DNA of 64,000 nucleotides from Verrucomicrobiia bacterium. Its GTDB lineage: Bacteria; Verrucomicrobiota; Verrucomicrobiia; Opitutales; Opitutaceae. Below are positions 47,931 through 57,027 of this stretch, one piece after another. The stretch spans positions 49,246 through 113,245 of the forward strand of contig WYBX01000101.1 of the NCBI GenBank assembly GCA_011525695.1. The letters are read 5' to 3'. The position numbers and the translations under genes were made by a program. The notes under the pieces were generated by a model. It was not told where the DNA came from and did no database searches. It worked only from the letters and a program-made list of their open reading frames with translations. Positions within the stretch are counted from its first letter, which is position 1, and every line of letters begins with the position of its first letter.

Positions 47931-47960
47931 AACCACGAAACACACGAAACACACGAAAAC
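47931..47960. repeat. CACGAAACACACGAAA word-like tract
   Basis: ACCACGAAACACACGAAACACACGAAAAC-type words with period 9 lie just after the small conserved gene. A second word, ACAGGTTGGAAGGTTGCAGGTTG-like, precedes it at 47889-47912. No coding potential is seen. Confidence 0.6.
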
Positions 47961-47991
47961 TGCGGCGGCGGAGATCCTTGTTGCCCGCGAA

Positions 47992-48615
47992 TCACGGATT
48001 CCCGCCGCGCCAGCCGAAGTCGCCGGTCCGCAGGTAGGTCTTGTCGACCTCCCGTTTCACATACGTGCCCGCCGCCTGATCGGTGGCGCTGATCATCCGG
48101 ACATTCTCGTTCAATTCACTCATGTTCCGGAGCCGCTCGTCCTCCTCGTACATCATCATGGCGCGTGACTCGACCGAGTTGCCAAAGAGCGGCAGGGTCA
48201 GCCGGTTCATGGCCAGATCGAATTCCGAGATGAACCGCCGGACCGCGATGTTGGCGAGCCCCTTGTCGGTGTGCACGGCGCGTTCGCTGAGCACGGCGGG
48301 CTTCGGTTCCCGGACCACATAGTCGGGCAGCCGGATGATGGTATTGCGCGGCTTGTCGATGTCGCGCATGTCGGGCTGCTCCTCGATCGGGGTGGGAGGG
48401 GGTTTGGGAGCGGGCGGCGAATACTTGGGGGCGGTGGCGGCGAGCTGCGCGGCGAGTTCCGAAGAGATGGCCCGCGGCCGTTTTGGCGGCTGTTCCTTCC
48501 GCTGCGAATCCCGCTGGCCGGCGGAGGGCTGCAGGATGCCCTGGGCAGCGAGGTTCCCGCCCAGACCGAGGGCCAGGATGGCGGACAGAATCTTGGTGGG
48601 GAACGGGGAAGCCAT
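47992..48615 (-). CDS. Secreted protein of unknown function
   Basis: The protein is 207 aa from ATG 48615 (MASPFPTKILSAILALGLGGNLAAQG, a signal peptide). A proline-rich stretch (about 60-80) precedes a conserved-looking part (IIRLPDYVVREPKPAVLSER) and an alpha-helical end. There is no recognised domain. The small 65-aa frame at 7203 has a similar proline start but is not clearly related. Confidence 0.72.
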   Translation of the reverse strand: MASPFPTKILSAILALGLGGNLAAQGILQPSAGQRDSQRKEQPPKRPRAISSELAAQLAATAPKYSPPAPKPPPTPIEEQPDMRDIDKPRNTIIRLPDYVVREPKPAVLSERAVHTDKGLANIAVRRFISEFDLAMNRLTLPLFGNSVESRAMMMYEEDERLRNMSELNENVRMISATDQAAGTYVKREVDKTYLRTGDFGWRGGNP

Positions 48616-48665
48616 GACGGAACAACAGAAACGTGGGGATATGGGGTGTTCCGTGCAATTCCGGA

Positions 48666-48699
48666 ACGAAAAAGCCCCGCGCCGGCTGGGCGCGGGGCT
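48666..48699 (-). terminator. Rho-independent terminator of ppdK
   Basis: On the minus strand a 10-bp GC-rich stem (AGCCCCGCGC / GCGCGGGGCT, loop 7) is followed by TTTTTCG. It lies 36 bases after the ppdK stop. This is the best-formed intrinsic terminator in the window. Confidence 0.92.
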
Positions 48700-48735
48700 G
48701 AGAGGCACACCCGGCAGCGGCCGGGCTTCGCGATG

Positions 48736-51528
48736 TTACTTCTTCTTTTTCGACGCCTTGAGCTCCGCCACGGCGGCCTGGGCGGCCGCAAGCCGGGCCA
48801 CCGGCACGCGATAGGGCGAGCACGACACATAGTTCAGCCCCAGCTTGTGGCAGAACTTCACCGAGTCGGGATCACCGCCATGCTCGCCGCAGATGCCGAG
48901 CTTGATGTCGGGCCGCGTCTGGCGGCCCTTGACAATCGCGATCGCCATCAACTGGCCGACGCCCGACTGGTCGATCGAGGCGAACGGGTTCTTCTTCACG
49001 ATCTCGTCATCCTGGTAGGCCGGGAGGAACGAACCCGAGTCGTCGCGGGACATGCCGAGGCAGGTCTGCGTGAGGTCATTGGTGCCGAAGCTGAAGAACT
49101 CGGCGGTCTCGGCGATTTCGTCGGCGGTGAGGGCGCCGCGCGGAATCTCGATCATCGTTCCCACGCTGTAGGCAATCTTCGACTTCCGTTCCGCCTGCAC
49201 CTGCTTCGCGACCGAGTGGACGAGCTCCACCTGGAGATCGAGCTCCTTCTTGAACCCGACCAGCGGGATCATGATCTCGGGCCGGGCCTTGAAGCCCTGC
49301 CTGGTCGCCTCGGCGGCGGCCTCGAAGACGGCGCGCGCCTGCATGGCGGTGATCTCCGGGTAGCGGATGCCCAGACGGCAGCCGCGGAACCCCAGCATCG
49401 GGTTGAACTCGTGCAGTTCATGCACGCGCTGCTCGATCTTCGCGACATCGATCCCGAGCTTCTTCGCGAGATCGGCCTGCTGATCCTTCGTGTGCGGCAG
49501 GAACTCGTGCAACGGCGGATCCAGGAAGCGGATCGTCGCCGGGTATCCCTTGAGCGCCTTGAAGATGCCGAGGAAGTCCTCCCGCTGATACGGCAGGAGC
49601 TTGGCAAGCGCGGCCTGCCGCGCCTCGAGCGTGTCGGCCAGGATCATTTCCCGCATCGAATCGATCCGATCTCCTTCGAAGAACATGTGCTCCGTCCGGG
49701 TCAGCCCGATGCCGACGGCGCCGAATGCGATTGCGTTCTCGGTCTGCTCGGGCGTGTCGGCATTGGTGCGGACCGACAGCTTGGAGACCTGCGCGCACCA
49801 CTTCATGAGCTGGTTGAAGCTCTTGAACTTCTCGGTGGCCTGCGCGACCTTGTCGCCATTGAGGAGCCCGGCGATGATTTCGGACGGCGCGGTCTTGATC
49901 TGGCCGGCGAACACCGTGCCGGAAGTGCCGTCGATTGAGAGGTAGTCGCCCTCGTTGAAGACCTGGCCGGCGATGGTGGCGGTCTTTTTGTCGTAGTCGA
50001 TCTGGACGCCGGCGGCGCCGCAGACGCAGACCTTGCCCATCTGGCGGGCGACGAGCGCGGCATGGGACGAGACCCCGCCGCGGGCGGTGAGGATGCCTTC
50101 GGCCGCGATCATGCCTCGGAGATCCTCGGGCGAGGTCTCGACACGGACGAGGAGGACCTTCTCGCCCTTTTCCGCGGCCACGACGGCGCGGTCGGCGTTG
50201 AAGTAGACCTTGCCGGTGGCGGCGCCGGGGCCGGCGGGCAGGCCGGTGGCGATCGCCTTGGCCTTCTTGACCTCGTTGAGGTCAAAGATGGGCGCGAGGA
50301 GCTGTTCGAGCTGATCGGCGGGGTTGCGCAGGATCGCGGTCTGCCAGTCGATCAACTTCTCCTTCACCATGTCGATGGAGAACTTGAGCGCGGCGGCGGC
50401 GGTGCGCTTGCCGTTCCGCGTCTGCAGCATGTAGACCTTCTTGTCCTGGATGGTGAACTCGAAGTCCTGCACGTCCTTGAAATGCTTCTCGAGCGTGGCG
50501 CGGATGCGCTCCAGTTCGTGATAGGCGTTCGGAAGGTGTTTCTTGAGCTCGGCGACGGGCTCGGGGGTGCGGACGCCGGCCACGACGTCCTCGCCCTGCG
50601 CATTGATCAGGAACTCACCGTAGAATTCCTTCGTGCCGTTGGCGGGGTTGCGGGTGAAGGCCACGCCGGAACCGGAGTTGTCGCCGGTGTTGCCATAGAC
50701 CATCGCCTGCACGTTCACCGCGGTGCCCCATTCGGTGGGGATGTTGTATTTGCGGCGGTAGACGATCGCCCGGTCGTTCATCCAGGAACCGAACACGGCA
50801 CCGGCGGCTCCGCGCAGCTGATCCCAGGGATCGTTCGGGAACGACTTGCCCGTGCGATCCTTCACCAGCGCCTTGAAGCGGACGACCAGCTCCTGCTGGT
50901 CCTCGGCGGTGAGCTTCGAGTCCTCGATGTCCTCGTGATACCGCTCGTGCTTGAACCCATGGATCACGGTCTCGAACGGCTCGTGATCCTCGTCCGGCCG
51001 TTTTTGGACGCCGAGCACGACGTCGCCGTACATCTGGACGAACCGGCGATAACAATCCCACGCGAACCGGGGGTTGTTGGTCTTCTTGGCCAGCGCCTCC
51101 ACCGTCTGGTCGTTGAGCCCGAGATTGAGAATGGTGTCCATCATGCCCGGCATCGAGTCGCGGGCGCCGGAGCGGACGGAGACGAGCAGGGGGTTCTCGA
51201 GATCGCCGAACTTCATGCCGGTCTGGGTCTCGATCGAGGCGATGCCGGCTTCCATCTGTCCCTGGAGCTCCCTCGGGTATGTCCGCTTGTTGGCGTAATA
51301 ATAGGTGCACACCTCAGTGGTGATGGTGAACCCCGGAGGCACGGGCAGCCCGATCCGGCACATCTCGGCAAGGTTGGCGCCCTTGCCGCCCAGCAAGGGC
51401 TTCATTGAGCCATCGCCGTCGGTCTTCTTGCCGAAGAGATAGACGTATTTGGGCGCCTTGGTGGCGGACTTTTTCGCGGAAGGCTTGAGCTTCGCGACGA
51501 GTTTCTTGGCTTTGGATTTGACGGCCAT
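48736..51528 (-). CDS. ppdK: Pyruvate, phosphate dikinase
   Basis: The protein is 930 aa from ATG 51528; the upstream frame crosses the promoter and is excluded. PPDK interconverts pyruvate, ATP and phosphate with PEP, AMP and pyrophosphate. The N-terminal nucleotide-binding domain opens VYLFGKKTDGDGSMKPLLGGKGANLAEM. The phospho-His domain has GGVSSHAALVARQMGK (His near residue 489), and the C-terminal PEP domain has GTNDLTQTCLG. A 30-residue Lys-rich leader (VKSKAKKLVAKLKPSAKKS) before the core is unusual. Promoter and terminator are both visible, indicating a single-gene transcript. Confidence 0.96.
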   Translation of the reverse strand: MAVKSKAKKLVAKLKPSAKKSATKAPKYVYLFGKKTDGDGSMKPLLGGKGANLAEMCRIGLPVPPGFTITTEVCTYYYANKRTYPRELQGQMEAGIASIETQTGMKFGDLENPLLVSVRSGARDSMPGMMDTILNLGLNDQTVEALAKKTNNPRFAWDCYRRFVQMYGDVVLGVQKRPDEDHEPFETVIHGFKHERYHEDIEDSKLTAEDQQELVVRFKALVKDRTGKSFPNDPWDQLRGAAGAVFGSWMNDRAIVYRRKYNIPTEWGTAVNVQAMVYGNTGDNSGSGVAFTRNPANGTKEFYGEFLINAQGEDVVAGVRTPEPVAELKKHLPNAYHELERIRATLEKHFKDVQDFEFTIQDKKVYMLQTRNGKRTAAAALKFSIDMVKEKLIDWQTAILRNPADQLEQLLAPIFDLNEVKKAKAIATGLPAGPGAATGKVYFNADRAVVAAEKGEKVLLVRVETSPEDLRGMIAAEGILTARGGVSSHAALVARQMGKVCVCGAAGVQIDYDKKTATIAGQVFNEGDYLSIDGTSGTVFAGQIKTAPSEIIAGLLNGDKVAQATEKFKSFNQLMKWCAQVSKLSVRTNADTPEQTENAIAFGAVGIGLTRTEHMFFEGDRIDSMREMILADTLEARQAALAKLLPYQREDFLGIFKALKGYPATIRFLDPPLHEFLPHTKDQQADLAKKLGIDVAKIEQRVHELHEFNPMLGFRGCRLGIRYPEITAMQARAVFEAAAEATRQGFKARPEIMIPLVGFKKELDLQVELVHSVAKQVQAERKSKIAYSVGTMIEIPRGALTADEIAETAEFFSFGTNDLTQTCLGMSRDDSGSFLPAYQDDEIVKKNPFASIDQSGVGQLMAIAIVKGRQTRPDIKLGICGEHGGDPDSVKFCHKLGLNYVSCSPYRVPVARLAAAQAAVAELKASKKKK

Positions 51529-51586
51529 GTTGGTGGATTTCGTTGGGAGAGAATGAACCGAAAACGCGGACGCAGAGAGGGAGCAG

Positions 51587-51614
51587 GGCATAGCCCGGCG
51601 GTCGGGGGTGTCAA
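51587..51614 (-). promoter_or_regulatory. Sigma-70 type promoter for ppdK
   Basis: On the minus strand, a consensus -35 TTGACA (51614-51609) is followed after 16 bp by TATGCC (51592-51587). Transcription would start near 51580, giving a leader of about 50 bases before the ATG at 51528. The rest of the 323-bp divergent space toward tatC shows no other clear signals. Confidence 0.6.
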
Positions 51615-51851
51615 CGGTGCAGCGCGCGGAGGTCAGCCGGCGCGCAGATTTCGGCAAGATATGACACGGGAATCCGGTGGACCGCGGAGGTTGGGCCCCG
51701 GTATCCGTGCTTCACTGCGGGATGCGGCCTTGAGCCGGTCGAACCTCTGGATGCCGCCGTTCCGGAGTTACAGGCATGCATCGGAACGGCAGCTGGAATC
51801 GCGCTTCCGTTTTGGAAAAAACTTCCCACCATCGCCGATCCTGCCGATTCC

Positions 51852-52676
51852 GTGAGCAATCCCGACGACCACCCAGAAGACCCCTACACGCCTGCCGAGG
51901 CGCTGCCGCCCCCCGCCCCGCGGGAGAAGGCAATGGGGTTCTGGGAGCACCTCGAGGAGCTCCGCGGGACAATCATCAAGAGCGTGGTGACCCTCGTGGT
52001 CTTCGCGGTGCTGATCGGCATCTTCATCAAGCAGTTCAACCAGGCGCTGCTCTGGCCCCTGCACACGGTGAAGGCGGAGTATCCCGGGCTGGAGTTGAAG
52101 CTGGTTGCCCAGTCGATGCTCGAGCCGTTCACGATGATCATCCAGCTGTGCTTCCTGGGCTCGGTCACCCTGTCGGCGCCGTTCATCCTCTTTTATGTGG
52201 CCCAGTTTGTGGCGCCCGCCCTGACCGAGCGCGAGATGCGCGCCGTGCTCCCGATGTGCATCTCCGCCATGATCCTTTTCCTGCTGGGCGCGAATTTCGG
52301 CTTCTTCCTGTTGATGCCAGGCACAGTCCGGATCTCGATTGAACTGACCCAGGCCTTCGACCTCGCGTTCATGTGGACCGTCGGGAAGTACTACTCGACC
52401 CTGATGTGGCTGGTGCTCGGCGTGGGCGCGGCCTTCGAGTTTCCGCTCATCATTGTCACGCTCGTGTGGCTTGGGATCATGACCACGGAATTTCTCCGCA
52501 AGCACCGGCGGCACGCGATCGTGGTCATCTTCATCCTGGCGGCGATCATCACTCCGACCCCCGATCCGCTGAACCAGACCCTTTTCGCCGCCCCGCTTTA
52601 CGTGCTCTTCGAGCTGTCGATCCTGGTCTCCTCCCGGATTGAAAAGCGCCGCGCCCGCGAACTGGCCGTCACGTAA
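51852..52676 (+). CDS. tatC: Sec-independent (Tat) protein translocase subunit TatC
   Basis: This 274-aa protein has six membrane helices and the conserved GFWEHLEELRGTIIKS near residue 29, and LSAPFILFYVAQFVAPALTERE further on. TatC recognises twin-arginine signal peptides and forms the core of the Tat pore. The GTG at 51852 follows a proline-rich 25-residue leader. tatA/tatB are not in the window. The gene marks the left end of the restriction island. Confidence 0.94.
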   Translation: MSNPDDHPEDPYTPAEALPPPAPREKAMGFWEHLEELRGTIIKSVVTLVVFAVLIGIFIKQFNQALLWPLHTVKAEYPGLELKLVAQSMLEPFTMIIQLCFLGSVTLSAPFILFYVAQFVAPALTEREMRAVLPMCISAMILFLLGANFGFFLLMPGTVRISIELTQAFDLAFMWTVGKYYSTLMWLVLGVGAAFEFPLIIVTLVWLGIMTTEFLRKHRRHAIVVIFILAAIITPTPDPLNQTLFAAPLYVLFELSILVSSRIEKRRARELAVT

Positions 52677-52920
52677 GGTCCGAGCCACCCGGTGGCGCCG
52701 GTAGCCAACCGGGAAAAGGCGATCGCTGCCATGTCCCGTCTACTACGCCCGGGGGACTTGGGACCTTCCGCGCATGGAAGAATGGGATCTGCCGAATTTG
52801 CATCTGTGCGGAGACCAAGTCCAGGCGGGTTGGCGTGCTCACGTGATTGGTGCGCGCGAACTTCGACACGGGCAGCGCCAAAGTTTGGACGCGGTAGTCA
52901 TCGCGCATGCCGGCCCGTTG

Positions 52921-52977
52921 AGCGGTTAAACCGCTTGGCATCTTACATCCCGGCCGGCAGGTTTTGCCGGACCTGCC
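52921..52977 (+). promoter_or_regulatory. Two small inverted repeats before hsdM
   Basis: AGCGGTT-A-AACCGCT (52921-52935) is a 15-bp operator-like palindrome. GGCAGGT / ACCTGCC (52956-52977, loop 8) ends four bases before the hsdM ATG, where no Shine-Dalgarno is visible. These could limit expression of the restriction operon. The preceding space from tatC (52677-52920) holds nothing else I recognise. Confidence 0.45.
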
Positions 52978-52981
52978 CGGC

Positions 52982-55453
52982 ATGCCCGCCAAACTGACTC
53001 TCAGCCAACTCTCCGGTCTCCTCTTCCGTGCGTGCGATGATCTCCGCGGCAACATGGATGCCTCGGAGTATAAGGAATACATCTTCGGCATGCTGTTCTT
53101 GAAGCGATTGAGCGACCTCTTCGACCAGGAGAAGGAGCAGTTGCAGCGGGATCTGACCGCGCGGGGCATGAAGCCAGAGGTCATTACCGCCCAGCTCGCC
53201 AACCGCGATAAATACACGTTCTACGTTCCACCCGAGGCCCACTGGTCGGCCATCCGCCACCTCAAGACTAACGTCGGCACAGGCCTAAACAAGGCGCTCG
53301 AGGCCATCGAGGATGCCAACCACGAGGCGCTCCAGGACGTGCTCAAGCACATCAACTTCAACCGGAAGATCGGCCAGCGCACGCTCGATGACGACGTGCT
53401 GTCCAACTTCGTCCAGAACTTCGAGAAGATCCCCCTGCGCGACGAGAACTTCGAGTTCCCCGACCTGCTCGGCGCCGCCTACGAATACCTGATCAAGTTC
53501 TTCGCCGACTCCGCGGGCAAGAAGGCCGGCGAGTTCTACACCCCTGCCGACGTGGTCCGCACGTTGGTCGAGATCGTCGATCCGCGGCCGGGCATGAGCG
53601 TTTACGATCCTACCTGCGGTTCGGGCGGCATGCTTATCCAAACTCGGGATTACGTCCGCGAATGCGGCGGCGACCCCCGCGATCTGTCCCTTGCTGGCCA
53701 GGAGAGCATCGGCACCACGTGGTCGATCTGCAAAATGAACATGCTGCTCCACAGCATTCCTCATGCGGACATCCGTCAGGAGGACACGCTTCGCCGGCCC
53801 CAGCACAAGGACGAGGCGAACGAGCTGAAACGCTTTGACCGCGTGCTGGCCAACCCGCCGTTCAGCCAGAATTACGTCAAGAAGGACATCGAGTATCCGG
53901 GCCGCTTCTCGGTGTGGATGCCTGAGAAGGGAAAGAAGGCCGACCTGATGTTCGTCCAACACATGCTCGCCGTGCTCAAGGCCGACGGAAAACTGGCCAC
54001 CATCATGCCGCACGGCGTGCTCTTCCGGGGCGGCGAGGAGGCCGAGGCGCGCCAGTATTTCATCGAGCATGGCTATTTGGAGGCGGTGATCGGGCTGCCG
54101 GCGGGGCTATTCTACGGCACCGGAATCCCGGCCTGCGTGCTGGTGATGAACAAGCAGGGAGCTGCTTCGCGGAAGCACGTTTTCTTCATCAATGCCGACC
54201 GCGAATACCGCGAAGGCAAAGCTCAGAATTTCCTGCGGCCGGAGGACATGGCCAAGATCGTCCACGTTTATCGGGCCGGCGTGGACGTGCCTGGTTACGC
54301 CCGCCGCGTGCCCGTCGCGGAGATCGAGGCCGAGGGCTTCAACTGCAACATCCGGCGCTACGTGGACAACGCCCCGCCGCCGGAGCCGCACGACGTGCGC
54401 GCGCACCTGCATGGCGGCGTGCCGGTCGCGGAGATCGAGTCGCTTGGGCATTACTGGTCCAATTACCCCGGATTGCGGGAACGTGTCTTCCTGTCCCGGG
54501 CCAAGGACAAGGCCTATGCCGATTTTGCCCCGGCGGTTACTGATCGCCGGATGTTGGCTGAGATTGTGAAGTCCGACCCCGGCATCGCGCAGGCGCACGA
54601 CGCTTTCCTCGCCCAGTTGGAGCAGTGGTGGGCCGCCCACGTGCCGCACGTGGAGGCGCTCGCACCCACAAACGGAAAGAAGGGGAACGCCTACGAACTG
54701 CGTCGGCTGCTTTTCAGCAGCATCACCGCCGCCTTGGGAAAGCAGCAGCTCCTGACCGACCACCAAGTGCGCGGGGCGCTGGCACGCTACTTCGAGTTCT
54801 TCAAGCCCGAGTTCAAGTCCATCGCCTTCAGTGGCTGGGGTCCGGAGCTGATCCCAGACGACGAGATTTTGCAGAGTCAGTTCCCGGAGATCCTCGCCGA
54901 CATGGAGCGCAAGCGCTCACGTCTCACCGAACTCGCCTCGCTCTTCGCCGCGGCCGACGAGGAGGATTACGAGGATCCCGACGATACCGGCGTGTTGCCC
55001 GGCGAGCAGGTCAAGGCGCTCAAGTCCCAGCTGAAGGAGAGTCGCGCCGCCGCCAAGCTGGCGAAGAAGGAGGGCACGCCGGCCGACGTGGCAAAGCACA
55101 CGGCCGCCACAGCCGAAGCCGAGCGAAAGCTCGCTCGCCACCAGGCGCTGCTGGACGAGGAGCGCACGCTGAACGCCGAGCTGCGCGCCACGGAGAAGAA
55201 GCAGGAGGAACTTGTCGCTGCCGCTCGAGCCAAGATCGGTCCCGACGAGGCCCAGCGCATCATCGTCGAACGTCTGCACCGCGAGTTGCACCGTATCTAC
55301 GGCGAATATCTCCGTGCCGACCAGTGCGCCTGCCTCGCCGCCTTGGAGAACCTACACGCCAAATATGCTGCCACGGCCACTGCACTTGAAGCCAGCCGTG
55401 CGGCTGCCACCGCCAAGCTGCATGGCTTCCTGAAGGAGCTGCGTTATGAGTGA
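52982..55453 (+). CDS. hsdM: Type I restriction-modification system, methyltransferase subunit
   Basis: The protein is 823 aa from ATG 52982; a TTG at 52964 is an alternative. The N-terminal HsdM helical domain (about 1-150) leads to an N6-adenine methyltransferase core with the AdoMet motif DPTCGSGGML (about 210) and catalytic NPPF in LANPPFSQNY (about 290). It is longer than typical HsdM (about 500). The extra 300 residues include an acidic loop (DEEDYEDPDD) and a long coiled coil. It methylates the target site and, with HsdS and HsdR, forms the restriction complex. Confidence 0.95.
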   Translation: MPAKLTLSQLSGLLFRACDDLRGNMDASEYKEYIFGMLFLKRLSDLFDQEKEQLQRDLTARGMKPEVITAQLANRDKYTFYVPPEAHWSAIRHLKTNVGTGLNKALEAIEDANHEALQDVLKHINFNRKIGQRTLDDDVLSNFVQNFEKIPLRDENFEFPDLLGAAYEYLIKFFADSAGKKAGEFYTPADVVRTLVEIVDPRPGMSVYDPTCGSGGMLIQTRDYVRECGGDPRDLSLAGQESIGTTWSICKMNMLLHSIPHADIRQEDTLRRPQHKDEANELKRFDRVLANPPFSQNYVKKDIEYPGRFSVWMPEKGKKADLMFVQHMLAVLKADGKLATIMPHGVLFRGGEEAEARQYFIEHGYLEAVIGLPAGLFYGTGIPACVLVMNKQGAASRKHVFFINADREYREGKAQNFLRPEDMAKIVHVYRAGVDVPGYARRVPVAEIEAEGFNCNIRRYVDNAPPPEPHDVRAHLHGGVPVAEIESLGHYWSNYPGLRERVFLSRAKDKAYADFAPAVTDRRMLAEIVKSDPGIAQAHDAFLAQLEQWWAAHVPHVEALAPTNGKKGNAYELRRLLFSSITAALGKQQLLTDHQVRGALARYFEFFKPEFKSIAFSGWGPELIPDDEILQSQFPEILADMERKRSRLTELASLFAAADEEDYEDPDDTGVLPGEQVKALKSQLKESRAAAKLAKKEGTPADVAKHTAATAEAERKLARHQALLDEERTLNAELRATEKKQEELVAAARAKIGPDEAQRIIVERLHRELHRIYGEYLRADQCACLAALENLHAKYAATATALEASRAAATAKLHGFLKELRYE

Positions 55454-56723
55454 TTGGACGCACGCCAAGCTGTCCGAACTGGCGGACATCCGCTTCAGCA
55501 ACGTCGATAAGAAGATCGGGGCGGGAGAAGCCAGGATTCGGCTCTGCAACTACATGGATGTTTACGGCAATGATTACATCACAGCCGACTTGCCGTTCAT
55601 GGAAGCGAGCGCGACTCCTTCAGAAATCGAGCGCTTTAAGGTCGAGGAAGGTGACGTGATGCTAACGAAAGATTCCGAGACCCCGGACGACATTGGTATA
55701 TCAGCGGTCGTGACGGAACCTATTGAGAGCCTTGTCTGCGGTTATCACCTCGCATTGCTCAAGCCCGACAAGGCACGAATCGACCCCATCTATCTTAGCA
55801 AGCAGCTCAGGACATCTGCCAGCGTGCGTTATTTTGGTCAACGGGCCAACGGCTCGACGCGCTATGGATTGTCGTCGGCGGCGATCGCAAATCTCGAGGT
55901 GCCGTTGGCACCGCTGCCCCAGCAGCGCCGGATCGCGGAGATTCTGGGGACGGTTGATGGAGCAATCGAGCAGACGGAGGCGTTGATCGCGAAGCAGCAG
56001 CAGGTGAAGGCGGGGCTGATGCACGACCTCTTCACCCGCGGCCTCACTTCCGACGGCCAACTCCGACCGCGCGGATCAGAGCGGAAGGAGAAGTTCGGCT
56101 GGCTACCGCAAGGATGGAGAATCGGTTCGCTTTCAGATGTGACCAGCACGGCGCGTCAGCCGATTCTCACGGGGCCTTTTGGTGCGGACCTTGGAAACGA
56201 CGATTTTGTGGAAGAAGGGGTGCCGGTGCTGCGAATCGGCAATGTCCAGACAGGACGGATCGACGTGTTCGACCTTCTATTTGTTACCCCGGCGAAGGCA
56301 GCGCTACTCGAACGCTATCGAATCCGGACAGGTGACCTCTTGTTTGCCAGGCAGGGAGCAACGACCGGGCGGAATGCGTTGGCGAGCAAGGAAGTCGATG
56401 GCTGGCTGATCAACTATCATATTATCCGGGTGGCGTTGGATCATTCGCTATGCGCCCCCATCTTCATCGAGGCCGCTTTCAACGGTGAGATGGTCCTGCG
56501 TCAGATCGAGCGAGACAAGGGCCGTGGCACTCGCGAAGGCATCAACAGTGAACAACTCCGTTCGTTGGAACTGCCGCTACCTCGCGACCGTGATGAGCAG
56601 ATCCGGATCGCCGACAGGCTCCTTGCGCAGCAGCGCGCCATCGCCGCCGAGACCGCCCACCTCGCCAAGCTCCGCCAGTTGAAGCAGGGGCTGATGCAGG
56701 CGCTGCTGACCCCGCCAGCCTAA
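55446..56723 (+). CDS. hsdS: Type I restriction-modification system, specificity subunit
   Basis: This 425-aa protein has two target-recognition domains (about 1-170 and 205-400). Each is followed by a coiled-coil spacer containing the conserved LPQQRRIAEILGTVDGAIEQ and IRIADRLLAQQRAIAAE sequences. It determines which bipartite DNA site is recognised. It overlaps the end of hsdM by 8 bp, so translation is coupled. Confidence 0.94.
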   Translation: MSDWTHAKLSELADIRFSNVDKKIGAGEARIRLCNYMDVYGNDYITADLPFMEASATPSEIERFKVEEGDVMLTKDSETPDDIGISAVVTEPIESLVCGYHLALLKPDKARIDPIYLSKQLRTSASVRYFGQRANGSTRYGLSSAAIANLEVPLAPLPQQRRIAEILGTVDGAIEQTEALIAKQQQVKAGLMHDLFTRGLTSDGQLRPRGSERKEKFGWLPQGWRIGSLSDVTSTARQPILTGPFGADLGNDDFVEEGVPVLRIGNVQTGRIDVFDLLFVTPAKAALLERYRIRTGDLLFARQGATTGRNALASKEVDGWLINYHIIRVALDHSLCAPIFIEAAFNGEMVLRQIERDKGRGTREGINSEQLRSLELPLPRDRDEQIRIADRLLAQQRAIAAETAHLAKLRQLKQGLMQALLTPPA

Positions 56724-56975
56724 GCGGCGGGCCACGACTCTTGCCACGTGCCGCTCAGGTCGTGGATCTTGACCGTCGATCCTGGCTGTAGCTTGTCCCG
56801 GCAAATTACGAGACTCACTCCCTCCTTCCCGGCATGATGTAGCGGCGCACAGGGATAGCGGATTGCTTCAAAGCGGTCGCTTGCGGCTGCCGCTGCGCCA
56901 AGAAGTTGGGTCGGGGCGACGGGCGACTTGAGGCGCCATGGTGCGGTCAACACAGGGCCAAAACGCAGGGGTTGA

Positions 56976-57027
56976 TTTACTCAAAAGGCTTGTTTTACTT
57001 GCAAGTGAAACAATGGCTTTGAGTAAA
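56976..57027 (+). promoter_or_regulatory. Operator-like palindromes at the start of abiEi
   Basis: This AT-rich segment contrasts with its surroundings. Arms TTTACTCAAA (56976-56985) and TTTGAGTAAA (57018-57027) are perfect inverted repeats. Between them is TTTTACTT-GC-AAGTGAAA, another near-perfect palindrome. All share the TTTACT half-site. A TTGATT at 56973 could serve as a -35. AbiEi antitoxins are known to repress their own operons through inverted repeats, which fits. Confidence 0.55.

Noticed and set aside
52677..52981. Attachment site at the left edge of the restriction island
   Set aside because: No tRNA or direct repeat pair with the right edge (about 62836-62919) could be found by eye, so island borders remain unproven.
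56720..56953. 77-residue minus-strand frame between hsdS and abiEi
   Set aside because: It fills the gap and has some protein-like sequence, but it begins with GTG without a ribosome-binding site, opposes the operon and has no recognisable domain. Left out, with some doubt.
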